Source of the DNA: a virus
DNA: 24,606 nt
Strand: one strand, 5' to 3'
Virus record (IMG/VR): IMGVR_UViG_3300021962_000621
Span: 1 to 24,606 of that record
The stretch's first letter is position 1. Every line of letters starts with the position of its first letter. Below, piece after piece: positions 7,232 through 13,683 of the stretch. Under the pieces are notes generated by a model. That model did no database searches, was not told the origin of the DNA, and saw only the letters and a program-made list of their open reading frames with translations. The translations under genes were made by a program, and so were the position numbers.

Positions 7232-7648
7232 TTAAGGTAGCCGTATCAATGCAGTGGTGGATGAGTTGGTGGGCATAACAACAGTAAACGATGAGGTAGT
7301 GGTTTTGTCAGCGCCAAAATCCAATACTGCCACCGATTTGTTGCTCTTGGTTAGATTGTAAATCAGCGCACCCCGTGCTGTAAACGCCCCTGTTGTCCAG
7401 ACCACATTGCTGAAGTTTACAAAGGCTGTGGTGTCTGTGACACTGACCGAGATGCCTGTCATCACCTGACCTGTCGCGGTGTAGCCTGTGCCTGAAATCT
7501 CCCCGGTCGCTGTGTAAACGGTGGTAGATGCCCCTATATCGGCATTGGCTGTGTACAGCGCCATATAGAAGGTGTCTGTGGAGAAATCATGCACCGCCTC
7601 AAGCAGTTGCTGCTTGAAGGATGTGGTCAAGGTCTGGGAAATGCTCAT
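7232..7648 (-). CDS. Virion structural protein, paralogue B
   Basis: The 138-residue protein starts MSISQTLTTSFKQQLLEAVH and contains YMALYTANADIG, TVYTATGEISGTGY, FTARGALIYNLTKSNKSVAV and LDFG. It is clearly homologous to the 144-residue protein at 8300-8734 along its whole length, with shared SISQT.TTSFK, ALYT..A.G, YTATGE, FTARGALIYN and SVAVLDF blocks. The start overlaps the adaptor-like gene's stop by 4 bases. Proteins of this type are recurrent conserved hypotheticals in short-tailed phages. A small beta-rich virion component is my inference. What differs between the two copies (B lacks the PTAPN segment after the first helix) may reflect separate positions in the particle. Confidence 0.7.
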   Translation of the reverse strand: MSISQTLTTSFKQQLLEAVHDFSTDTFYMALYTANADIGASTTVYTATGEISGTGYTATGQVMTGISVSVTDTTAFVNFSNVVWTTGAFTARGALIYNLTKSNKSVAVLDFGADKTTTSSFTVVMPTNSSTTALIRLP

Positions 7649-8298
7649 GTTACTGCAACCCTAACCTGTCCACTGCGGTATGCGTCCTGCCTTTCGAGGC
7701 CGTCACCCAGACGTTTCAGTTGGCCCATTGCCTCTTTGTACTTGCCATCGTACAAGGCAAGCATGTCTGGCTCACCCTTCATGTAGGTGTGGGCTTCAAT
7801 CAGTGTCCCATACAGGAGTGCTGGGTCATAGTTGTCACTGAGCCATGTGTTTGACGCTGTGACGATGGACTCTGGATAGTAGAAGTAATGGAGTTCAGTG
7901 CTGTAAACAGCGTCTGGTGTGGGGCCAAGGATGAAGGTAAGCTCTGCTTCGTTGTCTGAACGGGGGCCGAAGATGGCGTAGTACTTAGGTACGCCTGTTG
8001 CTGTAGGGGTGGGAAACACTTCCCTGATGAAGTTCACATCCTTGTTGAGCAGGAATGTGTACGCACCCGTGGTTGGGTCTATTGCTGCCAAGGAGAAGGT
8101 GGACAGAAAGTCAGTGGGGCATTGCAAATACTTATTGCTTGCAGTTGTGCTGCCCGTGACGTTCTTGCGTAGAGATGGAATCTGTACGGCGTTGTATATG
8201 CGTTTCTCTGCCTGTGTGATGAACAAGTTCATGTCCACCGTAGGGAAGGTGTTCTCGGTGTAGGAAGCAACGGCAGAAACAAGTGCGGCGTAGTTCAT
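7645..8298 (-). CDS. Head-tail adaptor-like / head completion protein
   Basis: From the ATG at 8298 the protein is 217 residues: MNYAALVSAVASYTENTFPT, then DMNLFITQAEKRIYNAVQIP. It continues through NKDVNFIREVFPT, a FILGPTPDAVYSTELHYFYYP segment and KEAMGQLKRLGDGLERQDAY, and ends RSGQVRVAVT. I recognise the pattern from aquatic podophages and myophages, where it is placed as a head-tail connector or adaptor. The N-terminal helices plus beta core resemble other small adaptor proteins. The start is chosen at the conserved MNYA, one base after the upstream stop. A longer GTG reading from 8322 has no ribosome-binding site and departs from the usual family N-terminus. It lies between two paralogous virion proteins. 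Confidence 0.65.
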   Translation of the reverse strand: MNYAALVSAVASYTENTFPTVDMNLFITQAEKRIYNAVQIPSLRKNVTGSTTASNKYLQCPTDFLSTFSLAAIDPTTGAYTFLLNKDVNFIREVFPTPTATGVPKYYAIFGPRSDNEAELTFILGPTPDAVYSTELHYFYYPESIVTASNTWLSDNYDPALLYGTLIEAHTYMKGEPDMLALYDGKYKEAMGQLKRLGDGLERQDAYRSGQVRVAVT

Positions 8299-8299
8299 G

Positions 8300-8734
8300 T
8301 CATGAGATGCGAATAATCGCACTGGTTACATTTGACGAGGGGAACCTGATAATAAAATTATTCCCAGTCCCTGTCTGATTTGTCGCAAAATCCAATACTG
8401 CCACCGAGCGATTGGCATTTGTGCTGTTGTAGATCAACGCGCCACGGGCCGTGAAACTAGCTCCTGCCCAAGTAACATCACTGAAAGACAGCAACATGGT
8501 TGTCCCGGAGGATGTTGGCGTTGTGCTTACCACCAAGGTCTCCCCGCCTGTGGTGTATCCACTGCCGCTGGCCACCTCGCCCGTGGCCGTGTAGGCGGTT
8601 GTAGCGCTTCCCAAAGAGGCGCTGGAGGTGTACAGGGCGATTTTGAAGGTGTTGGGGGCAGTAGGGCCGAAATTGTGTAAGCCCTGAGCAAGCTCAACCT
8701 TAAAACTGGTGGTAGCTGTTTGGGATATGGTCAT
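8300..8734 (-). CDS. Virion structural protein, paralogue A
   Basis: The 144-residue protein begins MTISQTATTSFKVELAQGLH and contains TFKIALYTSSASLGSATTAY, TATGEVASGSGYTTGGE, FTARGALIYNSTNANRSVAV and LDFATN. Homology with the protein at 7232-7648 is end to end, so the pair arose by duplication and was then separated by the adaptor-like gene, or the adaptor was inserted between them. The ATG overlaps the zinc-ribbon gene's stop by 4 bases. Composition and context suggest a beta-sandwich virion component such as a tail collar or fibre-attachment protein. No named family can be assigned with certainty. Confidence 0.7.
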   Translation of the reverse strand: MTISQTATTSFKVELAQGLHNFGPTAPNTFKIALYTSSASLGSATTAYTATGEVASGSGYTTGGETLVVSTTPTSSGTTMLLSFSDVTWAGASFTARGALIYNSTNANRSVAVLDFATNQTGTGNNFIIRFPSSNVTSAIIRIS

Positions 8735-9063
8735 GTTATTTCAACCGTAACAGTCCCAATTGTAACCCCAAGGATGATTGCGGGAGCAATCGGAGCAGGC
8801 TGCATTCCAACACTTGCAAAGGCGGAATCCCCCGGGGAACCCACAAAAACATTCAAATCAGCTTTAGCATCTGGGCGCGGCTCAAACAAGGCCTGCGGGT
8901 CGGTAACCGTCCGCTTTGTCTCAAGCTGCGGATGCTTCGGTTCATAGCATTCATAGCAGACCTTGAACCCCGTCCACTCCTTCTTTAAGGTGTTAAGAAG
9001 AAATTGTTGGCCACATTGGTCACATATGCCAAGTGCTTTTTTGCCTTCGGCATATCCGCCCAT
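8731..9063 (-). CDS. Zinc-ribbon protein (conserved phage family)
   Basis: This 110-residue protein has two CxxC knuckles (C14, C17, C36, C39) framing LLNTLKKEWTGFKV, followed by YECYEPKHPQLE. This four-cysteine ribbon is a well-conserved small protein in pelagiphage-like and cyanophage genomes, usually next to tail adaptor genes. The central segment (DPQALFEPRPDAK) is part of the same signature. The C-terminal ~25 residues are hydrophobic and beta-like (APAIILGVTIGTVTVEIT). It probably binds one zinc ion. Whether it acts as a structural virion part or a DNA/RNA-binding protein is unknown. The ATG lies five bases after the upstream stop with no good Shine-Dalgarno, so coupled translation is likely. 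Confidence 0.75.
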   Translation of the reverse strand: MGGYAEGKKALGICDQCGQQFLLNTLKKEWTGFKVCYECYEPKHPQLETKRTVTDPQALFEPRPDAKADLNVFVGSPGDSAFASVGMQPAPIAPAIILGVTIGTVTVEIT

Positions 9064-9068
9064 GGTGA

Positions 9069-9740
9069 TTACTGCCCAAAGTCCGGGGTCAAATAGACAC
9101 TGGCAATGTCCCTGTCTTCTATTGCCGCCCGTGCAAACTCTTCCTCATAAATTGTTTTTAACAACTGGATCCGTTCAGGGGCCTTTTTGAGGGCAAGATA
9201 GTAGGACAGGCCTGCCACCAAACAAGGCAGGAACCGGAACACCACATCAGCAGTGTTGGTGTATACGCCCACGTCCTCAATCCTGCGGACTGCGTAGTAC
9301 CTGAAAGTGTAGGTCTGAGCAGTGTCTGGCGCTGGGTATACAAACAGGACCGGAGTGGTAGTCCTTTGGACAAAGTACTGAGCCGGACGGCCTGTTGTCA
9401 GCTTGTTGGGCATGAACAGGTACTCGTTCTGGCTGATCCGGTCTATGGTGATGTCTTGCTGGGAAGTGCCTGATCCAGTGCGAATTACCGCAGAAAGGAC
9501 GTTTACGGTGTCCGCAGGCAGGTTGTACTGGGCTGTTCCTGCCACCATGGCCACGGACCGTTGCTCTATGGTCCAGAGATTTAGCCCACGATTTGCCCAG
9601 TCTGCAAACAAGAGGTTTAGGGAACGCCGGGCCGTGCGAAGATCGTAGCCCGTCCTAGACTCCAGTCCGCAGCGTTCGTAAGCCTCTTCAATCAGGTCAT
9701 CAAACTCAAGATTGAAAGTTGCAGTACCGGAGGTGGCCAT
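9069..9740 (-). CDS. P22 gp4-like head-tail adaptor / tail accessory factor
   Basis: The 223-residue protein has a helical N-terminal half containing LEFDDLIEEAYERCGLESRT and DLRTARRSLNLLFADWANRG. A beta domain follows (TAQYNLPADTVNVLSAVIRT; PTPVLFVYPAP-like strands). The end is helical (RFLPCLVAGLSYYLALKKAP; LLKTIYEEEFARAAIEDRDI). This helix-beta-helix plan with conserved RTA..SLNLLF.DWANRG is typical of the P22 gp4-type factors that bind the portal and plug the filled head. The 782-residue P22-type portal in the same window supports the role. The ATG lies two bases after the upstream stop and lacks a clear ribosome-binding site. Confidence 0.75.
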   Translation of the reverse strand: MATSGTATFNLEFDDLIEEAYERCGLESRTGYDLRTARRSLNLLFADWANRGLNLWTIEQRSVAMVAGTAQYNLPADTVNVLSAVIRTGSGTSQQDITIDRISQNEYLFMPNKLTTGRPAQYFVQRTTTPVLFVYPAPDTAQTYTFRYYAVRRIEDVGVYTNTADVVFRFLPCLVAGLSYYLALKKAPERIQLLKTIYEEEFARAAIEDRDIASVYLTPDFGQ

Positions 9741-9742
9741 TT

Positions 9743-9925
9743 TTACTTGGGCCGCTGGCTTACAACTTTAGCCATATTTCGACCGTATTTCAGCATTTCA
9801 GCGCCTGTTTTTCCACCGGAACCCTTACCCTTTGCCATTCCGCCTTTTTTCATTGCGGGAGGAGGCATTGTCCGTTGAGGCATTGCAGCGCCCCTACTCA
9901 TCATATTACGTGGTTTCATGACCAT
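9743..9925 (-). CDS. Small basic KGG-tag protein (60 aa)
   Basis: This is a 60-residue Met-, Pro-, Lys- and Gly-rich protein: MVMKPRNMMSRGAAMPQRTM, then PPPAMKKGGMAKGKGSGGKT, ending in a helix GAEMLKYGRNMAKVVSQRPK. It carries the KKGGMAKG version of the tag found in neighbouring genes. The start abuts the previous stop (TAAATG), and AAGGGG lies about seven bases upstream of the first ATG. A second ATG two codons later is also possible. The function is unknown. Its basic charge and place among structural genes suggest a virion-associated or DNA-binding peptide. Confidence 0.6.
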   Translation of the reverse strand: MVMKPRNMMSRGAAMPQRTMPPPAMKKGGMAKGKGSGGKTGAEMLKYGRNMAKVVSQRPK

Positions 9926-10213
9926 TTAAGTGCCCCTTCGTTTGGATTTAATATAGCCGCCATGCTTAAATTTCTTGGTAAGAGTAAAACCCGCACCAGT
10001 AATTCTGCCTTGTACACCCTCATCTTTTGGCTTAAAAGCAAATCCATCTACGTTAACGTCAATGCTGGTATTCTTACCAATTTCCTTGGTAGCAGTGAGC
10101 GTACCTCCGGCCCCTGCCCCATACTCATTGCCTGATCCGCCACCCTGAAGCCTAAGAGTGTAGTCCTTTGTACTGCCAAAGTTATAGTCTTCTTTTTTAG
10201 AGTTGTTTGGCAT
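9926..10213 (-). CDS. Beta-rich KGG/HGG-tag protein (95 aa)
   Basis: The 95-residue protein has alternating-residue beta strands (YTLRLQGGGSGNEYGAGAGG; TLTATKEIGKNTSIDVNVDG; GRITGAGFTLTKKF) and ends in the basic tail KKFKHGGYIKSKRRGT. The strand pattern looks like a small beta-barrel or amyloid-like repeat rather than a helix bundle. The HGG tail is a variant of the KGG tag of the surrounding proteins. The ATG abuts the upstream TAA (TAAATG), with AAAGGA about twelve bases upstream, so translation may depend partly on re-initiation. I do not know a function; a virion component is plausible from context. Confidence 0.6.
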   Translation of the reverse strand: MPNNSKKEDYNFGSTKDYTLRLQGGGSGNEYGAGAGGTLTATKEIGKNTSIDVNVDGFAFKPKDEGVQGRITGAGFTLTKKFKHGGYIKSKRRGT

Positions 10214-11005
10214 TTAGTACTGCTTTCCTTTGGTTAGGCCCCGGACGGCGCATCCGTTCCCCCGCGCAGGGGACTTGTCTGCCGAGCCGCCTTTGGCGTA
10301 CTTCTTGATCATGCCGCCTTTTTTCTTGAGCCTGAATCCTTGGTCCCTGCCAAGGACCTCTTTCTTCATGTAGTCCAAGCCTGCTTGAGGAACTGTTTCC
10401 ATGTCAATGCCGTACCTTCGGGCATTTTCTTGCAGCATCTCTTGGTACTTCTCTGCCGCACGATCAGCACGTTGCTGTGTCATCATCTCGGCTTTAGTGG
10501 GCGCTGCGGTGACGTTTTTATCGTAGCCAATTTTGGGAAAAAGGTCATCGTAGAAAGAGGGATCCTTTTTCACAAACTCGTCAGCGCCTTTTTTGGCAGA
10601 GCCAAAGAGTTTCTTTCCTGCCATCCTAAGAAGTCCGGGAGCAATAGCGGCGGTTTCCTCTAGCGTGGTGTCCGTTTCTAGGGCGTCCCTTTTGTCCAAG
10701 GCATCCCTTCTATCCCGGGCAGCCTGCATTTCATTGGCCCTAGCAACCGTAGGGCCCGGGCGATCCGCAGACAAGGTTCTTGTGGACTTTGGCTCGTCAC
10801 TGGAAGACGAAGACGGTTTGACATCCCCCCGACTTTCCCTTGGCTTGTAGGTTCCGCTGGTCGCCTTGTACGGATTTGACTCTACATCAGAGGCCATCTT
10901 CTTAGAGTAGGTCTTGCCATCAAACTCAAAAGTTGGTGAGCTTTTATCTTTCAAGCGAGCCTTAAACTCAGCATTGAAACGTTTTCTGGTTTCAGAGATG
11001 GCCAT
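10214..11005 (-). CDS. KGG-tag protein with RGNG tail (263 aa)
   Basis: Starting at the ATG at 11005 (AGGA eight bases upstream, right after the preceding TAG), the product is MAISETRKRFNAEFKARLKD onward. Residues ~15-40 form a small charged domain (FEFDGKTYSKKMASD), followed by a Ser/Pro/Arg-rich disordered stretch. A helical region follows (RANEMQAARDRRDALDKRDA; KLFGSAKKGADEFVKKDPSF; MMTQQRADRAAEKYQEMLQE). The C-terminus is KKKGGMIKKYAKGGSADKSP followed by ARGNGCAVRGLTKGKQY. The last ~37 residues match the C-terminus of the 331-residue protein nearby. A longer frame from 11053 overlaps the upstream gene and lacks a binding site, so I reject it. The function is unknown; a packaged virion protein is inferred. 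Confidence 0.65.
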   Translation of the reverse strand: MAISETRKRFNAEFKARLKDKSSPTFEFDGKTYSKKMASDVESNPYKATSGTYKPRESRGDVKPSSSSSDEPKSTRTLSADRPGPTVARANEMQAARDRRDALDKRDALETDTTLEETAAIAPGLLRMAGKKLFGSAKKGADEFVKKDPSFYDDLFPKIGYDKNVTAAPTKAEMMTQQRADRAAEKYQEMLQENARRYGIDMETVPQAGLDYMKKEVLGRDQGFRLKKKGGMIKKYAKGGSADKSPARGNGCAVRGLTKGKQY

Positions 11006-11015
11006 GACTGTTTTC

Positions 11016-11219
11016 CTAGCAAATACGTGTCGTATTGCTCTTGGCTGCCCCATTACCGCGAGACTGGACCTTGGTTACAGAACCACCGCCCATCATCCCC
11101 TTGGCCATGCCTCCGTGGCCCATCCTAAGGGGCTTGCTGTCCATGGACATCATGTCATCCCCAGCCTTACCTTTTTTAGTAAATTTGGGCATGGTGGACT
11201 TGTTTAGCTTAAATTTCAT
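11016..11219 (-). CDS. Small KGG-tag protein with RGNG tail (67 aa)
   Basis: This 67-residue Met/Gly/Lys-rich protein begins MKFKLNKSTMPKFTKKGKAG. It continues through DDMMSMDSKPLRMGHGGMAK to GMMGGGSVTKVQ and ends SRGNGAAKSNTTRIC. The HGGMAKG and SRGNGAA elements are variants of the tags seen in the 331- and 263-residue proteins. Shine-Dalgarno AAGGA sits seven bases before the ATG and overlaps the previous stop. No domain is recognisable. Almost the whole protein is tag-like, as if it were a minimal carrier of the signal. Confidence 0.6.
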   Translation of the reverse strand: MKFKLNKSTMPKFTKKGKAGDDMMSMDSKPLRMGHGGMAKGMMGGGSVTKVQSRGNGAAKSNTTRIC

Positions 11220-11228
11220 GATTTTTCC

Positions 11229-11384
11229 TTATTTAGATTTAGCCGCTCTCATGTTGTCCACAAGATTGGGGTACGGACGACCAGCCTTCTTAGCCGCAGC
11301 TTTTGCTTTGGCTTTCTGCTTAGGGGCCAGAGGGCTTGGGGCCCCTAGCGATTTAGGACGGGGTTTATCCCAGACTTGTTTCAT
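11229..11384 (-). CDS. Small basic conserved phage protein (51 aa)
   Basis: From the ATG at 11384 the peptide is MKQVWDKPRPKSLGAPSPLA, a helical AKAKAAAKKAGRPYP segment, then NLVDNMRAAKSK. The Lys/Ala-rich helix and GRPYPNLVDN ending are a pattern I associate with small hypotheticals of aquatic podophages. The ATG lies one base after the upstream stop (TGACATG), with GGAAGG ten bases before it. A GTG ten codons earlier would also read through but overlaps the previous gene, and I consider it less likely. No function is known; the strong positive charge suggests nucleic-acid contact. Confidence 0.6.
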   Translation of the reverse strand: MKQVWDKPRPKSLGAPSPLAPKQKAKAKAAAKKAGRPYPNLVDNMRAAKSK

Positions 11385-11385
11385 G

Positions 11386-12381
11386 TCAATACAACCTTCC
11401 TCTGGTCTTGCCACGCACAGCTATGCCATCACCACGGGATGATGCGGAAGAGACCATGCCGCCCTTGGCGTACTTCTTAACCATGGCGGAGTTCTTCATC
11501 ATCTTGCCGTCAGGCATCTTGTGTTTGCCTTTATCACTGGCCATGCCGCCTTTGGCATAGGCATATTCAGGGTCCATTGGGGGCTGGCCCTTTTCTTTCA
11601 TATAAATCGTAGCATCAACTTTCTGCTCATTTTTTTTGCGCGTGTAGTCAGAGAGTTCTTTGGCGGTCGGACCGCCTTGTCCACCGCGCCCCGCGCCTGC
11701 GCCCATGTCCTGCTTAGGGGGCTTGGCAGCCGACCCCATGTCATTGTTCTCGGGAGGATCACCCATTTCCTTTGTGTAGATGTCTTTGTACTTGAGTTTC
11801 TTGGTGTTTATACTGCCGCCCTTGTCATATTTCTTAATCATGCCGCCTTTTGCACGGTCATTGGAATTGAACGATCCTGCATTAGAATTGAACGATCCTG
11901 CATTACTATTTCCTTGTGCCGTTACACCATCTGCTATGGCTTGCATAGACTGCCTGTGGGACGCAGCTTCCTCAGGTGAGGAGTCAGGGGCAATTGTGGT
12001 TCTACCATACCTTCCCACAGGAGAACTAACAGGGGCGTCTTCTGCTTCGGGAGCAATCGTGACCCTGCCAAAATATCCCGGAGGGGCATTAACAGGGGCG
12101 GCTTCTGCTTCAGGAGCAATTGTAGTTCTGCCATAGCTAACAGGGGCACTAGATGGCGCACCGGGAAATCTAGACGTAGTATCACCGGCCATTACTCGTC
12201 TACTGGTAAGGTTTGAGTTGTCGCCGTCACTGTCATAGCTGTCATAGCTGTCATAGCCCCCGCCCGGAATATTCCCGCCAGTTCCGGGTGCATTAGCGCC
12301 GCCGCCAGTTTCACCAAAACCATAGCCCTCGCCATAGCCCTCACCGCCCTCATTAAACCGTTTAACTTTTCTTGTAGCCAT
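11386..12381 (-). CDS. Low-complexity repeat protein with multiple KGG tags (331 aa)
   Basis: This is a disordered, repeat-rich protein with no recognisable enzyme domain. Residues 7-13 are KRFNEGG, followed by GYGEGYG and YDSYDSYDSD. Residues ~83-139 hold three ~21-residue repeats of YGRTTIAPEAE-A-APV. Residues ~158-174 repeat SNAGSFN. The sequence RAKGGMIKKYDKGGSI is at 176-191. Two related IYxKExGxPP segments lie at ~201 and ~259. AYAKGGMASDKGKHKMPDGK begins at 274 and KKYAKGGMV at 302, and the tail is SSRGDGIAVRGKTRGRLY. A good Shine-Dalgarno (AGGAG, six bases) overlaps the upstream stop. Three or four tags in one chain suggest a scaffold-like, multivalent binder. I know no function. Confidence 0.65.
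   Translation of the reverse strand: MATRKVKRFNEGGEGYGEGYGFGETGGGANAPGTGGNIPGGGYDSYDSYDSDGDNSNLTSRRVMAGDTTSRFPGAPSSAPVSYGRTTIAPEAEAAPVNAPPGYFGRVTIAPEAEDAPVSSPVGRYGRTTIAPDSSPEEAASHRQSMQAIADGVTAQGNSNAGSFNSNAGSFNSNDRAKGGMIKKYDKGGSINTKKLKYKDIYTKEMGDPPENNDMGSAAKPPKQDMGAGAGRGGQGGPTAKELSDYTRKKNEQKVDATIYMKEKGQPPMDPEYAYAKGGMASDKGKHKMPDGKMMKNSAMVKKYAKGGMVSSASSRGDGIAVRGKTRGRLY
11864..11905 (-). repeat. Two perfect tandem 21-bp repeats
   Basis: A 21-bp unit at 11864-11884 is copied exactly at 11885-11905 and encodes the SNAGSFN duplication. It is a likely recent slippage or duplication event in the 331-residue protein. Confidence 0.9.
12232..12258 (-). repeat. Three tandem 9-bp repeats
   Basis: GTCATAGCT-type 9-bp units, the last with one base changed, encode the YDSYDSYDS run. 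The perfect frame and unit length point to replication slippage in a disordered segment. Confidence 0.85.
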
Positions 12382-12390
12382 AATATTCTC

Positions 12391-12648
12391 CTAGCATTTC
12401 CATCTTGCAAGAGCCGCTGCTTTGCGGGTTGGTCTGCCTTTTTCGTCTTTCATTGGCCCCGGCATACCTGACATCCGCGCACAGAACGAGTCTTTGCGTG
12501 GGCCACCTTGGGGCTGTGGGGCTTTGAGGTTGCTGCCCGTTGCTGCGTTGTACCGTGCCCTACCCTTGGCAGTCAGACCAGCCCCCTGAGAGATCGGTAG
12601 CTTCTCGCCCCGACCAACAGAGAGAACCGGGCCTTTCTTCTTAGCCAT
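12391..12648 (-). CDS. Conserved phage DUF protein with SFCARMSGM motif (85 aa)
   Basis: The C-terminal half, SFCARMSGMPGPMKDEKGRP followed by TRKAAALARWKC, is one of the best-conserved short motifs among marine and freshwater phages and myophages (I believe the family is DUF6321, from memory). The N-terminus reads MAKKKGPVLSVGRGEKLPIS and then GLTAKGRARYNAATGS, also family-typical. It is small, basic and has two cysteines near the end. The ATG overlaps the upstream stop by 8 bases. The function is not established. Its recurrent place among structural genes suggests a packaged or assembly-associated protein. Confidence 0.8.
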   Translation of the reverse strand: MAKKKGPVLSVGRGEKLPISQGAGLTAKGRARYNAATGSNLKAPQPQGGPRKDSFCARMSGMPGPMKDEKGRPTRKAAALARWKC

Positions 12649-12946
12649 AGAAAATCGTAGCTGAAGTTACGTTCGTCACAGTCCCATGGACATTGGTAAC
12701 AAACAAAGCGCCCTGAGCGGGGATTAGCATATAGGTTGGCTGTGTAGCGGAGGCTACCGTATTGAGAGTCATGACGATTGCGCCACCTGACCCACCATCC
12801 CTAAACACAACACTGCCAGCACTGCCTGATGGGACTATGTAAACAGCCTTGACCCTTGTTCTACCAAGAGCCGTAGGTGTCTGATTGGTAAATTGCCCGG
12901 TAGTAGTTAAGGGGACACTCGCTAGTACATCAGTTTGAATCGCCAT
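12641..12946 (-). CDS. Small beta-rich virion protein (101 aa)
   Basis: This protein begins MAIQTDVLASVPLTTTGQFT. It then has RTRVKAVYIVPSGSAGSVVF, RDGGSGGAIVMTLNT and IPAQGALFVTNVHGTVTNVT. The strand-turn pattern resembles small beta-sandwich phage structural proteins (decoration or head-surface type). I recognise it as a recurring hypothetical in aquatic podophages. GGAG lies seven bases before the ATG, which is inside the end of the upstream 53-residue gene (17-base overlap). Its exact role is unknown. Confidence 0.7.
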   Translation of the reverse strand: MAIQTDVLASVPLTTTGQFTNQTPTALGRTRVKAVYIVPSGSAGSVVFRDGGSGGAIVMTLNTVASATQPTYMLIPAQGALFVTNVHGTVTNVTSATIFYG

Positions 12947-13091
12947 TTTCTTGCTCCGGTTTGTCTGCTATCTTTTGCAGCCAGTACTGACATTCCTGCA
13001 TGGCTCCAGCGATAGCATTTAGATTGGCTTCCATTTGCCGCCTTTGGGCCTCTAACGCCTCAAGGCGCTCTTTAAGGTCTAACTCGGTCAT
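12930..13091 (-). CDS. Small coiled-coil protein (53 aa)
   Basis: This short gene runs from an ATG at 13091 to a TGA at 12930-12932 and encodes MTELDLKERLEALEAQRRQM, then EANLNAIAGAMQECQYWLQK and IADKPEQENGDSN. Heptad-like Leu/Ala/Met spacing over residues 4-41 predicts a helical coiled coil. The ATG overlaps the stop of the preceding gene by 4 bases (ATGA), and its end overlaps the next gene by 17 bases. That tight packing supports a real gene despite its length. I do not recognise a function. Small coiled-coil accessory proteins are common next to structural genes. Confidence 0.65.
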   Translation of the reverse strand: MTELDLKERLEALEAQRRQMEANLNAIAGAMQECQYWLQKIADKPEQENGDSN

Positions 13092-13672
13092 GTCTGGCTA
13101 CTGTACAGTGGGATGTAGCGAGTAAGACCGTTGACCCTAACACGCAAAGAACCACTTAGTGAAGTGGGGGCAACAGTGGTAAACAATACATTGCCGGATG
13201 CGCCTGTGCTGACTGTAGAAGTACTACGCCCCACGTCAAACAAATTCAATACGCCCAAGCTGTTTTGTGCGTCATCACCAAAACCAACAAAAGCCGTGGG
13301 CCGCACACCCCGTGAACCAGAGAACGATGTAAAGTCAAAAACAGCACCATAAGTAGCACCTGTGTTTGTGCTTGCGCCCATGTCTACAACACCCATTAAA
13401 GCAGTATTAAGACCTGTGATTGCAGTGCTTGCTGACGCTCCCATTGAAGTCTGGGTATAGCAGCCAATGATCGTGCCGCCAGAAACTCCAGCCGTGCGAT
13501 GGTTAGCCGCGCCAACCAAGGCAGCAACAGTGCCAGCCCAATTCGAAGTGGGGCGTACAGTGAAATCGGTGAGGTTAAAACTGCCGGTTGAAAGATTGGC
13601 AGCAGTCAGGGTGTCGTCTGAGTTAAAGCCAGCGTTAGACGTAACTGGGCCGGAGAACGTGGTTTGAGCCAT
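13088..13672 (-). CDS. Virion structural protein following the capsid gene (194 aa)
   Basis: It begins MAQTTFSGPVTSNAGFNSDD, a start typical of a recurrent structural family that follows the capsid gene in pelagiphage-like genomes. The rest is Thr/Gly/Ser-rich beta structure, with SGGTIIGCYTQTSMGAS near the middle and RVRVNGLTRYIPLYSSQT at the end. AAGGA lies six bases before the ATG. The gene is separated from the capsid gene by a terminator and a structured leader, so its expression is set apart. I infer a head surface or minor capsid component; no specific name is certain. Confidence 0.7.
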   Translation of the reverse strand: MAQTTFSGPVTSNAGFNSDDTLTAANLSTGSFNLTDFTVRPTSNWAGTVAALVGAANHRTAGVSGGTIIGCYTQTSMGASASTAITGLNTALMGVVDMGASTNTGATYGAVFDFTSFSGSRGVRPTAFVGFGDDAQNSLGVLNLFDVGRSTSTVSTGASGNVLFTTVAPTSLSGSLRVRVNGLTRYIPLYSSQT

Positions 13673-13683
13673 GATTTTTCCTT

